A stretch of 64,000 nt of DNA, taken from Rhizocola hellebori (GTDB lineage: Bacteria > Actinomycetota > Actinomycetes > Mycobacteriales > Micromonosporaceae). The notes beneath the pieces were generated by a model. The model did not search any database and was not told the DNA's origin. It saw only the letters and a program-made list of their open reading frames with translations. Where the stretch lies: the NCBI RefSeq assembly GCF_016862955.1, contig NZ_BONY01000043.1:1-64000 (forward strand). The letters run 5' to 3'. Within the stretch, counting starts at the first letter, position 1. Each line of letters begins with the position of its first letter. Positions 16,505 to 25,641 of this stretch are shown here, in pieces. Both the position numbers and the translations under genes were made by a program.

Positions 16505-19500
16505 TTACTGCAGGTAGGGTCCGCCCGTGCCGATCTTTCCGGGCGCCGGGTTGCCGGGCAGGGAAAGCACGTAGACGCGGGCGTTGCCCTGACCGGACAG
16601 GCTCACCGTGAGGGTGCCCGCGGTGACGGTTTGCACGTCCCCGGTCACCGCATCGACATAGGTGCCGTTGGGGATGCCGGTGAACGTCGAGGAGGCGGAA
16701 ACGGTGACCAGGGCGAAACTGTCGATCCCGCGGCCGGCGTCGGTGTAGCGGCGTTTGTAGGCGATGGGACCGCTGACCCCCTCGGTGGAGTACTGGCCCA
16801 TCTGCAACGCCGGGACAGCTCGGCGGATCTGGTTGAGCCGCTGCAGATGTTTGACCAGTGGCTGCTGCAGGGTGCTCGCGACGGCGCCGCTGGCGGTGCC
16901 GACGACACCGTAGTCGGCGGCGGTGACGGTGCCTGCGATCCGGTCGCCGTAGTAGGCGCGGCCGGTGTTGGCCAGCGGGCAGGTCGGGCCGCAGTCGATC
17001 TGCTTGCCCTTCTGGAATTCGATTTCCGAGCCGTAGTACAGGGTGGGGATGCCGCGGAATGTCCACATGAGACTCATGTTCTCCGCCCAGGCGTCGGTGC
17101 CGCCGGTGTAGCGCATGCCGGACTTGTTGGGCCCGAAGTCGTGCGAGTCCACATAGACGGCGTTGAAGGTGGCGTCGTTGGTGGAATCGTCGCTGTCCTT
17201 GCCGTTGCGGAAGGCGTTGCCCGCGTCGCCGAAGTTCATGTGCATGCGCATGTCGATGATGTTCATGCCGGAGAACTGGCTGTAATCCGGGCTGTGGTAA
17301 CTGTTTCCGGCCAGGAAGGCGTTGGCCGAGGTGGGCTGCCCGGCCGGGCCGAGACCGTTCTCGTAGTTGTACTGTTCCAGCGCGGCGGTCACGTCGTTGG
17401 CGCTGTAGTCGCGGCGCTCCTTCCAGGTGAAGAACTGGGCGGAGTGGTTGACCGAGCCCCGGTTCCACTTGTCGTTCACGAACGCGGCGACCTCGCCGAA
17501 GATGTAGAAGTTCTTCGCCTCGGCCGCGCCGTACTTGGCGGTCAGGTGCTGCTGCAGCGCGGGCAGGAAACGCCTGTTCCAGGTGACCCGCGGGACGTGT
17601 ACGGCGGTGTCGATGCGGAACCCGTCCACGCCCATGTCGATGTATTTGTTGTACGCGCCGATCAGATAGCTCTGCACGGCCGGGTCCTCGGTGTTGAAGT
17701 CGGCCAGATCGTCGTGCAGCCAACAGGATCGGGCGTCTTCGCCCTCCCAGTTGCCGATCCAGCACTGGTGGTACAGGTTGGCCGGGAACATGCCCGAGGT
17801 CGGGCTGGGCCACTGGCAGTTGCGGATGGTGAACCCCTCCGGGCTGACAAAACCGGTGGGGGTGCCCCAGTTGCGGCAGGTGTTGCCGGCCGGTTCGGCG
17901 GTCGACCACAGGTCCCCGTTGTAGGGGCGGCCCTTGGCGAGCTCGTTCTGGGCCGGGGTCAGCGCCGGGTCGTTGCCCTGGTGTTCGGCCATCGGATCGT
18001 ATTGGCGGCCGGTTTCCTTGGTGCTGTAGAGCCAGTCCCACTGGCCGTCCTTGGCGCCCCAGACCGGTGGCACGTAGAGACCCTTTGCGCCCCAACGGGA
18101 GCTGTGGTTGAGCACGATGTCCTGATAGATCTTCAGCCCCTTGGCGTGGGCGGTATTGATCAGGTCCTGGTAGCTCGCGCCGGGCGACTCCAGCCGGGTG
18201 TCCACGCGGTAGAAGTCCCAGCCGTGGTAGCCGTGATAGTCGTAGTCGGACCGGTTGAGCACCACCGGCGTGATCCAGATCGCGGAGAACCCGAGCGCTT
18301 TGATGTAGTCGAGCTTTTCGACCAGTCCCTTGAAGTCGCCGCGGAACATCGGATCGTTGAGCGCGGCGTTGCCCGAGCGCACGTGCTGGCTGCCGCCCCG
18401 GTTGTTGGAGCTGTCGCCGTCGTTGAAACGCGCGGTCAGCACGAAGTAGATGGACTCCTTGCGCGGGTCGCCGCCGAGCATCCTGCCCGCGGGCGGCACA
18501 GGCGGCGCCGTGCTGGTGGTGGCGGTGGCTGAAGTGCTTGCGGCGGAGAGGTTTGCGGCCGCGTCGAGCGCCTTGACGGTGTAGCTGTAGGTGGTTTGCG
18601 GGGCCAGGCCGCCGTCGGCGTAGGTGGTGGCACCGGTGGTCAGCACGACCGGGGAGGGGCTGCCTCCGGTCCGGGTGAGCTGATAGCCGGTGACGCCGCG
18701 GTTGTCGGTCGACGCCGTCCACGACACCGTTATGGTCACGTGGTCGGCGGTGGCGGTCACGTTGCCGGGCACCGTGGGCGGGATGGTGTCGGGCGGCACG
18801 GCCGCGCAGGGGTCGGCGGCGTTGGTGGTGACGACGCCGTCGCGCACGGTGCTGACCCCGGCTTGGAGGCGATAGTTGTTGCCGTTGTTGTTGTCCCACG
18901 TCCCGGCGTTGTTGTTGAACACGGCCTGCATCGAGGTCGCGGCGCCGAGGCTGACGGTCTTGCGCACCCATCCCGCGCAGGCGGGGGCGTCCATCCTGAC
19001 ACCCGGTACGGCGGTCCAGGGCTGGCCGTCCGGCGCGTAGTGAAGGTTGACCGTGGTCCAGTTGCGGCTGACCGTGTTGTAGAAGACGGTGGCGCTGTTG
19101 CCCGGCGGCGGTGTGGCCGAACACGGGTCGCCGCTGCCGATCACCCCGCCCGACACGGTGACGATTCCGGTGCCGATGCTGTAGTTGCGGCCACTGTTGT
19201 TGTCCCAGGTGCCGCTGCCGTTGTTGAACACGACCTGGGCGGTGGTGGCCGTGCCCAGGTCGAGAGTCCTGGTTACCCAGCCCGCGCAGGAGGCGGCAGC
19301 CATCGCCACCCCCGGTACGGCGGTCCACGCGCCCCCGGCCGGGGCGTAGTGAATGTTGACCGTCGTCCACGCTGACGACGGGCGGTAGAAGACGGTGACG
19401 GTGCTGGCCGCCGCGGCCGGGCCCGGCATTATCGCGATCACGCCGGCCAGGGCGAGGCACAGCATCGCGGACAACAGGGCACGCAGGGGGCGGGTCTGTC

Positions 19501-19546
19501 CGTTGTGGACGGCCGTCGCCATGTTACGCACGGGTGACGCGCTCAT
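16505..19546 (-). CDS. Secreted alpha-amylase (GH13) with two CBM25-like domains and a FnIII domain
   Basis: 1013 residues. Signal peptide to ~47; two starch-binding CBM25-like modules (~50-142 and ~152-247, each with VFYxxxSxxWTTVNxHYAPxGxxWTAVPGV and a WDNNxGxNY motif); FnIII ~255-345; GH13 barrel ~355-950. GH13 signatures are DIVLNHSS, GVDGFRID (nucleophile Asp646), YIFGEV (acid/base Glu685) and VDSHD (Asp803). The enzyme hydrolyses starch outside the cell. A TTGACA box with an 18-base spacer to CAATCT ends 7 bases before the ATG, which suggests a leaderless transcript. Confidence 0.93.
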   Translation of the reverse strand: MSASPVRNMATAVHNGQTRPLRALLSAMLCLALAGVIAIMPGPAAAASTVTVFYRPSSAWTTVNIHYAPAGGAWTAVPGVAMAAASCAGWVTRTLDLGTATTAQVVFNNGSGTWDNNSGRNYSIGTGIVTVSGGVIGSGDPCSATPPPGNSATVFYNTVSRNWTTVNLHYAPDGQPWTAVPGVRMDAPACAGWVRKTVSLGAATSMQAVFNNNAGTWDNNNGNNYRLQAGVSTVRDGVVTTNAADPCAAVPPDTIPPTVPGNVTATADHVTITVSWTASTDNRGVTGYQLTRTGGSPSPVVLTTGATTYADGGLAPQTTYSYTVKALDAAANLSAASTSATATTSTAPPVPPAGRMLGGDPRKESIYFVLTARFNDGDSSNNRGGSQHVRSGNAALNDPMFRGDFKGLVEKLDYIKALGFSAIWITPVVLNRSDYDYHGYHGWDFYRVDTRLESPGASYQDLINTAHAKGLKIYQDIVLNHSSRWGAKGLYVPPVWGAKDGQWDWLYSTKETGRQYDPMAEHQGNDPALTPAQNELAKGRPYNGDLWSTAEPAGNTCRNWGTPTGFVSPEGFTIRNCQWPSPTSGMFPANLYHQCWIGNWEGEDARSCWLHDDLADFNTEDPAVQSYLIGAYNKYIDMGVDGFRIDTAVHVPRVTWNRRFLPALQQHLTAKYGAAEAKNFYIFGEVAAFVNDKWNRGSVNHSAQFFTWKERRDYSANDVTAALEQYNYENGLGPAGQPTSANAFLAGNSYHSPDYSQFSGMNIIDMRMHMNFGDAGNAFRNGKDSDDSTNDATFNAVYVDSHDFGPNKSGMRYTGGTDAWAENMSLMWTFRGIPTLYYGSEIEFQKGKQIDCGPTCPLANTGRAYYGDRIAGTVTAADYGVVGTASGAVASTLQQPLVKHLQRLNQIRRAVPALQMGQYSTEGVSGPIAYKRRYTDAGRGIDSFALVTVSASSTFTGIPNGTYVDAVTGDVQTVTAGTLTVSLSGQGNARVYVLSLPGNPAPGKIGTGGPYLQ

Positions 19547-19560
19547 GGCCGAAAGATTGC

Positions 19561-19607
19561 GCGTCCACCGCCATCGATGTCAATCTTCTTGCAAAGAATT
19601 TCTGCAG
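19561..19607 (-). promoter_or_regulatory. Amylase promoter and possible MalR-type site
   Basis: On the minus strand a perfect TTGACA (19583-19578) lies 18 bases before a CAATCT -10. Just upstream is an imperfect dyad, CTTGCAAAGAATTTCTGCAG as read on the plus strand (19588-19607), with a second TTTGCAAAGA at 19664-19673. TTGCA-rich repeats near amylase promoters are typical of MalR/Reg1 control in Streptomyces (from memory). Confidence 0.45.
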
Positions 19608-19676
19608 GTGATTGGCCTTATTGGGGTTGAGGAGCTGAAACGGCTTGCCTACCGTTGCCTAGATTTGCAAAGATCG

Positions 19677-20024
19677 CTAGCTCGATGTCGGCTGTTGCCC
19701 GGTCAGCATGTCGTAGACATCGACGATCTCCAGGACCTCGCGGACAGTGCCGCGGGCGCCGGTGAGCCGGAAGGCGCGGCCGTGCTCGCCGGCGAAGCGG
19801 TGCGCGATGAGCAGACCCCGGATGCCGCTGGAGTCAATGAAGCCAACCTGATGCAGGTCGACCTCCAGGTCCAGGCCCGGGTGATCGAGGATGGCCTGGC
19901 GCAGCCAGCCCGCGAGGTCGGCCTCGGTCGCCAGGTCGAATTCACCGGCCAGCGCGACGCGCACAGCACCGCTGAGCACATCGACTTCATGTGTCGCTTG
20001 GGGCGGAAGCTCGGCACGTTCCAT
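19677..20024 (-). CDS. STAS-domain anti-sigma factor antagonist
   Basis: 115 residues, a single STAS domain: VDVLSGAVRVALAGEFDLATEADLAGWLRQAILDHPGLDLEVDLHQVGFIDSSGIRGLLIAHRFA. The FIDSSG serine is the usual phosphorylation site controlling binding to an RsbW/SpoIIAB-type anti-sigma kinase. It starts at the ATG at 20024, 13 bases after the response-regulator phosphatase gene, and is the last gene of the stressosome-type operon, where it is a likely target of that phosphatase. Confidence 0.9.
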   Translation of the reverse strand: MERAELPPQATHEVDVLSGAVRVALAGEFDLATEADLAGWLRQAILDHPGLDLEVDLHQVGFIDSSGIRGLLIAHRFAGEHGRAFRLTGARGTVREVLEIVDVYDMLTGQQPTSS

Positions 20025-20036
20025 CCGGCTAGCCAA

Positions 20037-21575
20037 TCACAGCCGCCGCAAAGCGACAACGGCGACGTCATCCTCGTTGGGTGGGCTGGTGAGCTGTGTG
20101 AGAAGACGCTCACAGTAACTTTCCAGATCGGGTTCCACGGTGGCGGCAAGCTCGCTGAGCTCTTCGACCCGTCCCAGGATCGAGCAGTCGCGCCGCTCGA
20201 TCAGCCCGTCGGTGTAGAGCAACAGCGTGCTGCCCTTGGTAAGCGAGAACTCCAGATCGGCGGGGCGGGGCCGGTTCAGGCCCAGCAGGGGCGCCCGGTG
20301 CCGCAGCTGCGTGGAGGTTCCGTCGGCGATCAGCAACGGGGGCAGATGTCCCGCGTTGGCCATCCGCGCCCGGCCTGTTTGCGGATCCAGCACGATCAGG
20401 CATAGGGTGGCGAGCTCGCCAGGGATCAGCCTCACCATCAATTCGTCGATGAGGCCGACGATGTGCCCGGGGGAATGCCCCTCGATCGCATAAGCCCTTA
20501 GCGCGTAACGGATTTCGGCCATCACCGTGGCCGCGTGCAGCGAATGCCCCACCACATCGCCGATGGCGATCAGGAGCTGGCCGTCGTGTAGCGAAAGCTC
20601 GTAGAAGTCGCCGCCGATTTCGGCTTCGGGGCTGGCCGGCTCGTAGCGCACAGCCAGGTCTATCCCGGCCACGGTCGGCAGCGCGCGAGGCAAAAGGCTG
20701 CGCTGCAACGTGATGGCGATGCGATGGTCGGAGTCCTGGGCGCGCTGGGCCTCGGCCGCGGCGCCCAGCGCCTGGGTGAGCTGGGCCAGCAGCTGGGTCT
20801 CGCGCTCATCGGCGGACAGCGCGACAGCGACGTAGAGCGAGGGCCGGTCGGCCCGCAGCCGGGCCGTGGCCACGGTCACCGTCGCGTCGCTTGGCCACTG
20901 CGCCAGATTCCACTCGCCCGCGGTGCCGGTCTGAATACGCGAGCCGATAGGAACCTTGTCCGTGGGCGGATCCCATGGATGCATGGCCACCGGGCCGTCG
21001 GCCAGCGCCGCCGTCCAGCGTCCGTCGAGGCTCTCGGTGGCCACCAGCGCCGCCGCGCCGAAAAGCTGCGAGGCACCGGAGGCTGCGGCCGTGAGCAGCT
21101 CATCGAAGGTCCCGGCCATGGTGACGGCCAGGGTGGTGTCGGCCAGCTGGGCCAGCCCGTCGGCGAGCTGCTCGGCCTGGCGTCGCGCCTGGTAGTAGCG
21201 CAGGACCGCCTGAACCGTGGCCACCAGCTCGTGCGGGTCGATGGGCTCGACGAGGTAGGCATCGGCGCCGCCGACAAGCCCGATGGTGCGGTCGGCGGAG
21301 GCGGTGGCGTGGGCCGACACGTGGATCACTGGCGTGCCGCCGCGTTCGGGGTCGTTCTTGATCCAGCGGCACACGTCCAGGCCGCTGATGTCGGGCAGCT
21401 TGACGTCGAGCACCACCATGTCGAAGGCGCGGCGCTGCAGCTGTTCCATCGCGTCGTGGCCGTTCTCGGCCTCCGCCACGGTGTACCCGGCGCGGGTGAG
21501 CCAGCTGTTGAGCAGATAGCGCTTGGGCGCGCGGTCGTCGACGACGAGGATGGTGGGTTCGGCGGGCGCGCTCAC
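20037..21575 (-). CDS. Response regulator-PP2C phosphatase (RsbU/SpoIIE type)
   Basis: 512 residues. Receiver domain 1-125 (ILVVDDRAPKRYLL; phospho-acceptor Asp57 in VVLDVKLPDISG; IHVSAHA), a GAF-like linker 150-280, and a SpoIIE/PP2C domain from ~290 (YEPASPEAEIGGDFYELSLHDGQLLIAIGDVVGHSLHAATVM, ATLCLIVLDPQTGRARMANAGHLPPLLI, LLLYTDGLIERRD). It should dephosphorylate a STAS antagonist when phosphorylated by the adjacent kinase. The start is a GTG at 21575 in a GTGA overlap with the kinase stop, and the STAS gene follows immediately. Confidence 0.93.
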   Translation of the reverse strand: MSAPAEPTILVVDDRAPKRYLLNSWLTRAGYTVAEAENGHDAMEQLQRRAFDMVVLDVKLPDISGLDVCRWIKNDPERGGTPVIHVSAHATASADRTIGLVGGADAYLVEPIDPHELVATVQAVLRYYQARRQAEQLADGLAQLADTTLAVTMAGTFDELLTAAASGASQLFGAAALVATESLDGRWTAALADGPVAMHPWDPPTDKVPIGSRIQTGTAGEWNLAQWPSDATVTVATARLRADRPSLYVAVALSADERETQLLAQLTQALGAAAEAQRAQDSDHRIAITLQRSLLPRALPTVAGIDLAVRYEPASPEAEIGGDFYELSLHDGQLLIAIGDVVGHSLHAATVMAEIRYALRAYAIEGHSPGHIVGLIDELMVRLIPGELATLCLIVLDPQTGRARMANAGHLPPLLIADGTSTQLRHRAPLLGLNRPRPADLEFSLTKGSTLLLYTDGLIERRDCSILGRVEELSELAATVEPDLESYCERLLTQLTSPPNEDDVAVVALRRL

Positions 21576-22897
21576 GGCTGCCTCGTCACCGGAAGTGTCA
21601 CGGTGAAGACGCTTCCCCGGCCCGGCTCGCTTTCCATGCTCATGCTGCCTCCCAACACTGCGACCAGTTTGCGCGCATAAGGCAGGCCCAACCCGGTGCC
21701 CCGCACCTTTTGCCGGGTGGGAAGCTGGTAGAACTCCTCGAAAATCCGCTCGTGATGGGCGGGGGCGATGCCTATGCCGGTGTCGGCCACGGTAATGATC
21801 CAGCTGCGTTCTTCGCAGCGGGCTCGCATGCTCACCTCGCCCCGGTCGGTGAACTTCACGGCGTTGTGCAGCAGATTGCGCAGGATCTGGGAGAGCAGCG
21901 CCTCGTCGGATTCGATCCAGGAGCCGTCCTCGGGGATGTCGACGACGAGTTCCACCTCCGGCGTGGTGAGGACTGCCTTGAGCGTGCCGCGCAGCTGTTT
22001 GAACATCTGGCCGAGGTCGACCTGTGTCCACATCGGATCGAGGCGGCCAGACTCGGCCTTGGCCAGATCGAGCAGATCGTTGACCAGTGACAGCAGGTCT
22101 GCGGCCGAGGCGCGGATCAGCCCGATCTGCTCGGCCTGCGCTGCGGTCAGCGGATCGGAGCCGGGGTCGGAGATCAGCCGAAGCAGCCCGATGACCGAGG
22201 TGACCGGAGCCCGTAGCTCGTGGCTGACGTTGGCCAGGAACCGGGTCTTCGCCTCGCTCGCAGCGCGCAGCTGACCCGACTTGTCGTCCAGCTCGGCATA
22301 GAGCGCCACCACTCCCCGGTTGGTCTCCTCCAGCTCGCTGCTGAGCTCCAGGTAGAGCGCCATCACGCCCCGGTTGGTCTCCTCCAGCTCGTTGTTGAGC
22401 ACCTCAAGGCGGTCGCGCTGGCGGTGCGCTTCGTCCAATGCGGACAGCAGATGCTCATTCTGCGAAGCCAGCTCGTCCAGCGGGCTGGCCACCGCAGACG
22501 AGGCGAGCATGCGCTTGACCTCGCCGACTCGTTCGGCGGAGACATGATCGTCGGGGAGGCGGCGTGACAACATGACGGTGGTGCCTTGCCCATCGGAGGT
22601 CAGTTCCAAAACATCGACCAGCCTGCCCACTGGCGCGATCGTCTGGCCATCCAGATGACCCTTGGTGTGCATAAGGATTCGCAGGTTCGGCGGCTCGCCG
22701 GTGACCGTGAAACGCACCTCCACGTTTGGGGCGTGGACCAGCATCTGCCGCCCGATGTCGCTGAGCGCGGTGGCGATGCGGATCTGATCCTGGTGCTCCA
22801 GCCCCAGCGCCGCCGCGGCTTCCCGGCCACGCTGCCTGACCTCGAAGATGTCCTGCTCGCGGCGCAGCGCCAGCTGCAGCAGATTGGCGTCGGTCAT
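21572..22897 (-). CDS. Hybrid-type sensor histidine kinase with ATPase-like N-terminus and coiled coil
   Basis: 441 residues. Residues 1-130 resemble an RsbT/RsbW-like fold (FEVRQRGREAAAALGLEHQDQIRIATALSDIGRQML) without clear ATP-binding boxes. A coiled coil at ~165-215 contains two copies of the LEETNRGVxALYxEL motif, one shortly after the other. Then come HisKA (FLANVSHELRAPVTSVIGL) and HATPase (DEALLSQILRNLLHNAVKFTDRG, VADTGIGIAPAHHERIFEEFYQ, GTGLGLPYARKLV). No transmembrane helix is present, so it senses inside the cell. ATGA overlap upstream and GTGA overlap downstream. Confidence 0.92.
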   Translation of the reverse strand: MTDANLLQLALRREQDIFEVRQRGREAAAALGLEHQDQIRIATALSDIGRQMLVHAPNVEVRFTVTGEPPNLRILMHTKGHLDGQTIAPVGRLVDVLELTSDGQGTTVMLSRRLPDDHVSAERVGEVKRMLASSAVASPLDELASQNEHLLSALDEAHRQRDRLEVLNNELEETNRGVMALYLELSSELEETNRGVVALYAELDDKSGQLRAASEAKTRFLANVSHELRAPVTSVIGLLRLISDPGSDPLTAAQAEQIGLIRASAADLLSLVNDLLDLAKAESGRLDPMWTQVDLGQMFKQLRGTLKAVLTTPEVELVVDIPEDGSWIESDEALLSQILRNLLHNAVKFTDRGEVSMRARCEERSWIITVADTGIGIAPAHHERIFEEFYQLPTRQKVRGTGLGLPYARKLVAVLGGSMSMESEPGRGSVFTVTLPVTRQP

Positions 22898-23910
22898 GGG
22901 TGCGTCCGGGCCGCGAGGACGCAGGCGTCGTCGCGGCGAACGCCGGCGTCGCGCAACACCGTCGCCGCGATCAGCAAGGGCGACCTGGATTCCAGGCCGG
23001 GGTACCCATCGAGGCTCCACTTGTCGCTGACCCCGTCGGAATGGGCGACCAGCAGGGAATGGGGCGTGCACGGGTACTCGAACTCGCGGATGGTGGCCTT
23101 TCCGTGGCCGGCTATCCCGGGCATCGAGACCACACCGCGCCGCTCGTGTCCATTGAGGATGGTGCCGGCGATGTTTCCCAAGCCGCACACGCGAATCAAC
23201 GCTTCGTCGGGGTCGATCTGCGCGACGAGAAGGGCCGCGCCGCGGGTATGCGACAGGCCGCGGTGCAGCCTGTTCACCAAGGCGGCCGGGTTTTCCATCG
23301 GCGCCGAGCCGAAGATGTGCAACGCGGCCTGGGTGGCGGCCGCGGCCAGCGGGCCGTGGCCCAGGCCGTCGCAAACCAGCACCTGGCTACGGTTGCCTTC
23401 GCGGCGGATGGCGTAGCCGTCTCCGGTGACGTGTTCTCCGGTCATCGGCCGGGTCAGCCCTTCCGCCCAGGCCGATGGCGGATCCTTCTGCTGCTGCCAC
23501 ATCTGGGCGATCAGCACCGTGCCCCGGCCCGGGGTCGAATAGACGTCGTAGCGGTCGGCGAGCCGCGCCACCGCGCCCAGGCCGATGCCCAGCGATCCCG
23601 CGGTGGTGTGCCCGTCGCGGTGAAACCTTGTCAGATCGGCGATTCCGGGCCCGGCATCGACGCTGACCACTTCCAGGCCGGCGTTGTCGACCTCACGGAC
23701 GGGACGGACCAGCAGCACCCCTTCAGTGGCGTGTTTGATCAGATTGGTACCCAGCTCGGTGACGACAATCGCGAGATCGGCCACTTTGCGCTCGCTCAGC
23801 TGCAGCGCCTGTGCCACCTCGACGGCATAGCGGCGGGCCGCTCCGACGACGCTCTCCTCATCGAAGCGGAACCATGACGGGACAGGGGTTACCGAGCTCA
23901 CCGGGCCCAT
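22894..23910 (-). CDS. RsbT-like kinase fused to RsbX-like PP2C phosphatase
   Basis: 338 residues. Residues 1-140 are an HATPase of the RsbW/RsbT type (LAIVVTELGTNLIKHATEG, VDAGPGIAD, GSLGIGLGAVARLADRYDVYS). Residues ~150-338 are a minimal PP2C/SpoIIE domain (VTGDGYAIRREGNRSQVLVCDGLGHGPLAAAATQAALHIF, VAHSDGVSDKW), comparable to RsbX. One polypeptide therefore carries both the kinase and the phosphatase type needed to set and reset STAS-protein phosphorylation. It overlaps the RsbT gene by 13 bases and the following kinase by ATGA. Confidence 0.9.
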   Translation of the reverse strand: MGPVSSVTPVPSWFRFDEESVVGAARRYAVEVAQALQLSERKVADLAIVVTELGTNLIKHATEGVLLVRPVREVDNAGLEVVSVDAGPGIADLTRFHRDGHTTAGSLGIGLGAVARLADRYDVYSTPGRGTVLIAQMWQQQKDPPSAWAEGLTRPMTGEHVTGDGYAIRREGNRSQVLVCDGLGHGPLAAAATQAALHIFGSAPMENPAALVNRLHRGLSHTRGAALLVAQIDPDEALIRVCGLGNIAGTILNGHERRGVVSMPGIAGHGKATIREFEYPCTPHSLLVAHSDGVSDKWSLDGYPGLESRSPLLIAATVLRDAGVRRDDACVLAARTHP

Positions 23911-24317
23911 TTGGTCACCGATACTGTCGTGCCCACGCCGACCGCGGTCTCCAGCTCGAACTCGTCGACCAGCCTGCGGGCACCACTGAGGCCCAGGCCG
24001 AGGCCGCCGCCGCTGGTGTAGCCGTCGGTGAGGGCAAGCTCGACGTCGGGGATGCCGGGGCCGGAGTCGCTGAACACGATGCGGATGCCCCGCCGGGCGC
24101 CGTTGTCGAGGTGGCTGACTTCGGCCTTCCCGCCCCCGCCATAGACCAGCGTGTTGCGGGCCAGCTCGCTGGCGGCGGTGACCAGTTTCGTCTGATCGAC
24201 CAGTGACAGTTTGGCGGCGACAGCGGCTGTGCGCACCAGCTGACGCACTCGGACGACGTCTTCATCGCCACTGATGGCCTGAACCGCAGCCGCTTCCACG
24301 TCTCCGGCGGCGCTCAT
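23898..24317 (-). CDS. rsbT: RsbT-type serine/threonine kinase (stressosome switch kinase)
   Basis: 139 residues forming a GHKL ATPase: VDQTKLVTAASELARNTLVYGGGGKAEV is the N box, RIVFSDSGPGIPD the G1 box and GGGLGLGLSGARRLVDEFE the G2 box. In the stressosome RsbT phosphorylates RsbS and RsbR and is then released to activate a PP2C phosphatase. Length and box spacing match RsbT rather than RsbW. ATGA overlap with rsbS. Confidence 0.92.
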   Translation of the reverse strand: MSAAGDVEAAAVQAISGDEDVVRVRQLVRTAAVAAKLSLVDQTKLVTAASELARNTLVYGGGGKAEVSHLDNGARRGIRIVFSDSGPGIPDVELALTDGYTSGGGLGLGLSGARRLVDEFELETAVGVGTTVSVTKWAR

Positions 24318-24727
24318 GGTGACTTCGAGATCTCGTGCTCATCCACGAAGTCGGGCTCGGCGAAATCGTCCTCGTCCGCCCGGCGTGCCAGCAGCTCCAT
24401 GCCGCGCTCGACGTTGAGCGCGGTGCGGATTCCGTTGAGCGACAAGCCAAGCTCGACCAGGGTGATCGCGACCGCGGGGCGCATGCCGACCACGATGGTC
24501 TCCGCGTCGAGCACCCGCGAGATCGACGCGATGGTGGACAGGGTGCGCCCGACGAAAGAGTCGACGATGTCCAGGCCGGTGATGTCGATGATGACGCCCC
24601 GGCAGCCGGTGTCGACGATGCGCTGCCCGAGGTCTTCCTGCAGGGCGAGCGCCATCTGGTCCTGCATGTCCACCTGGATGGAGACGAGGAGCACCGGGCC
24701 GATCTTAAGAATCGGCACCCGATCCAT
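24314..24727 (-). CDS. rsbS: RsbS-type stressosome scaffold STAS protein
   Basis: 137 residues. VPILKIGPVLLVSIQVDMQDQMALALQEDLGQRIVDTGCRGVIIDITGLDIVDSFVGRTLSTIASISRVLDAETIVVGMRPAVAITLVELGL is a single RsbS-like STAS domain, and the serine in IVDSFVGR is at the place phosphorylated by RsbT. A charged tail (ADEDDFAEPDFVDEHEISK) is longer than in Bacillus RsbS. Start and upstream stop share TAATG, and the stop overlaps rsbT as ATGA. Confidence 0.92.
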   Translation of the reverse strand: MDRVPILKIGPVLLVSIQVDMQDQMALALQEDLGQRIVDTGCRGVIIDITGLDIVDSFVGRTLSTIASISRVLDAETIVVGMRPAVAITLVELGLSLNGIRTALNVERGMELLARRADEDDFAEPDFVDEHEISKSP

Positions 24728-25587
24728 TACGCCGCCCGCCGCTGGGAGCGGGCAAGCTCTGAACCGGACATCTTGATCGCATGCCGCAGCGCGTCGGCCA
24801 GGCTGGCCTTGGTGACGATGTCGCCGAACTCGATGCCAAGCGCCACAATGGTTTGCGCGATCTGTGGCCGGATGCCGGAGACGATGCATTCGGCGCCCAT
24901 CAGCCGCGCGGCCATCACGGTCTTGAGAACGTGCTGGGCGACCTGGGTGTCCACTGCCGGTACCCCGGTGATGTCGATGATGGCCCAGGGCGAGCCGGTG
25001 TCGATCAGGGCCTGGAGCAACCTCTCCATGACGACCTGGGCGCGCGCGGAGTCAAGCGTGCCGACCAGGGGAACGGAGACCACGCCCTCCCACAGCTTCA
25101 CCACCGGTGTCGACAGCTCCAGCAGCTGTTCGTTCTGCTCGGTAATGATCCTCTCGCGGGCCTTGGTGTAGCTCTCGAAGGTGAACAGGCTCAGCTCGTC
25201 GATGAACGAGGTCCAGGCCACGTAGTCGCGCAATGTCGCCTCGTCGCCCTTCTCCACTCCGGCAACGTCGTAAATGGCCGTCTTGAGGGCGAGCACTGTG
25301 GTGGCGGTCTCGGTCGCGGTGAAGCCCTGACGCGCCCGGCCGCGGGAAAACTCGCTGAGCACCGCCCGCAGCTCCGCGCTGCGATCGCTGGCCACGTCGG
25401 TGGCGCCGGCGCGTAGCGTCGCCTGCAGCTGGCGCTGCAGATCCAATGTCTGGCGCGCGGCTTCGGCGACGGTCAGCCGCCCTCGCAGGGGCGCGGCGGC
25501 GACCTCTGCCCACCGGGCGGAGATCTCCTCCGCGCGGTCTGTGAGAAGCACGTTGAGTCGTTCGCTTTGCTCTGCGTTCAGCGCCAT
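24727..25587 (-). CDS. rsbR: RsbR-type stressosome sensor protein
   Basis: 286 residues. The N-terminal ~150 residues are helical (LNVLLTDRAEEISARW ... TATTVLALKTAIYDVAG ... SFIDELSLFTFESYTKARERIITEQNEQLLELS), compatible with the globin-like RsbR sensor fold but without an obvious heme histidine. Residues ~160-275 are STAS (PVVKLWEGVVSVPLVGTLDSARAQVVMERLLQAL). Thr177 and Thr214 match the two RsbT-phosphorylated threonines of Bacillus RsbRA. It is the first gene of a tightly overlapping seven-gene operon reaching 19677. Confidence 0.92.
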   Translation of the reverse strand: MALNAEQSERLNVLLTDRAEEISARWAEVAAAPLRGRLTVAEAARQTLDLQRQLQATLRAGATDVASDRSAELRAVLSEFSRGRARQGFTATETATTVLALKTAIYDVAGVEKGDEATLRDYVAWTSFIDELSLFTFESYTKARERIITEQNEQLLELSTPVVKLWEGVVSVPLVGTLDSARAQVVMERLLQALIDTGSPWAIIDITGVPAVDTQVAQHVLKTVMAARLMGAECIVSGIRPQIAQTIVALGIEFGDIVTKASLADALRHAIKMSGSELARSQRRAA

Positions 25588-25641
25588 GGTTTCGATCCTC
25601 TGCGCGTGGCGAGAAGGGGTAAGCGGTTCGCGGCGACTGTA

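Noticed and set aside
15999-19460. One 1153-codon frame running through the amylase region and smpB
   Set aside because: The upstream part is an antiphase reading of the amylase gene (His/Arg/Gln-rich, low complexity); only the last 162 codons are SmpB.
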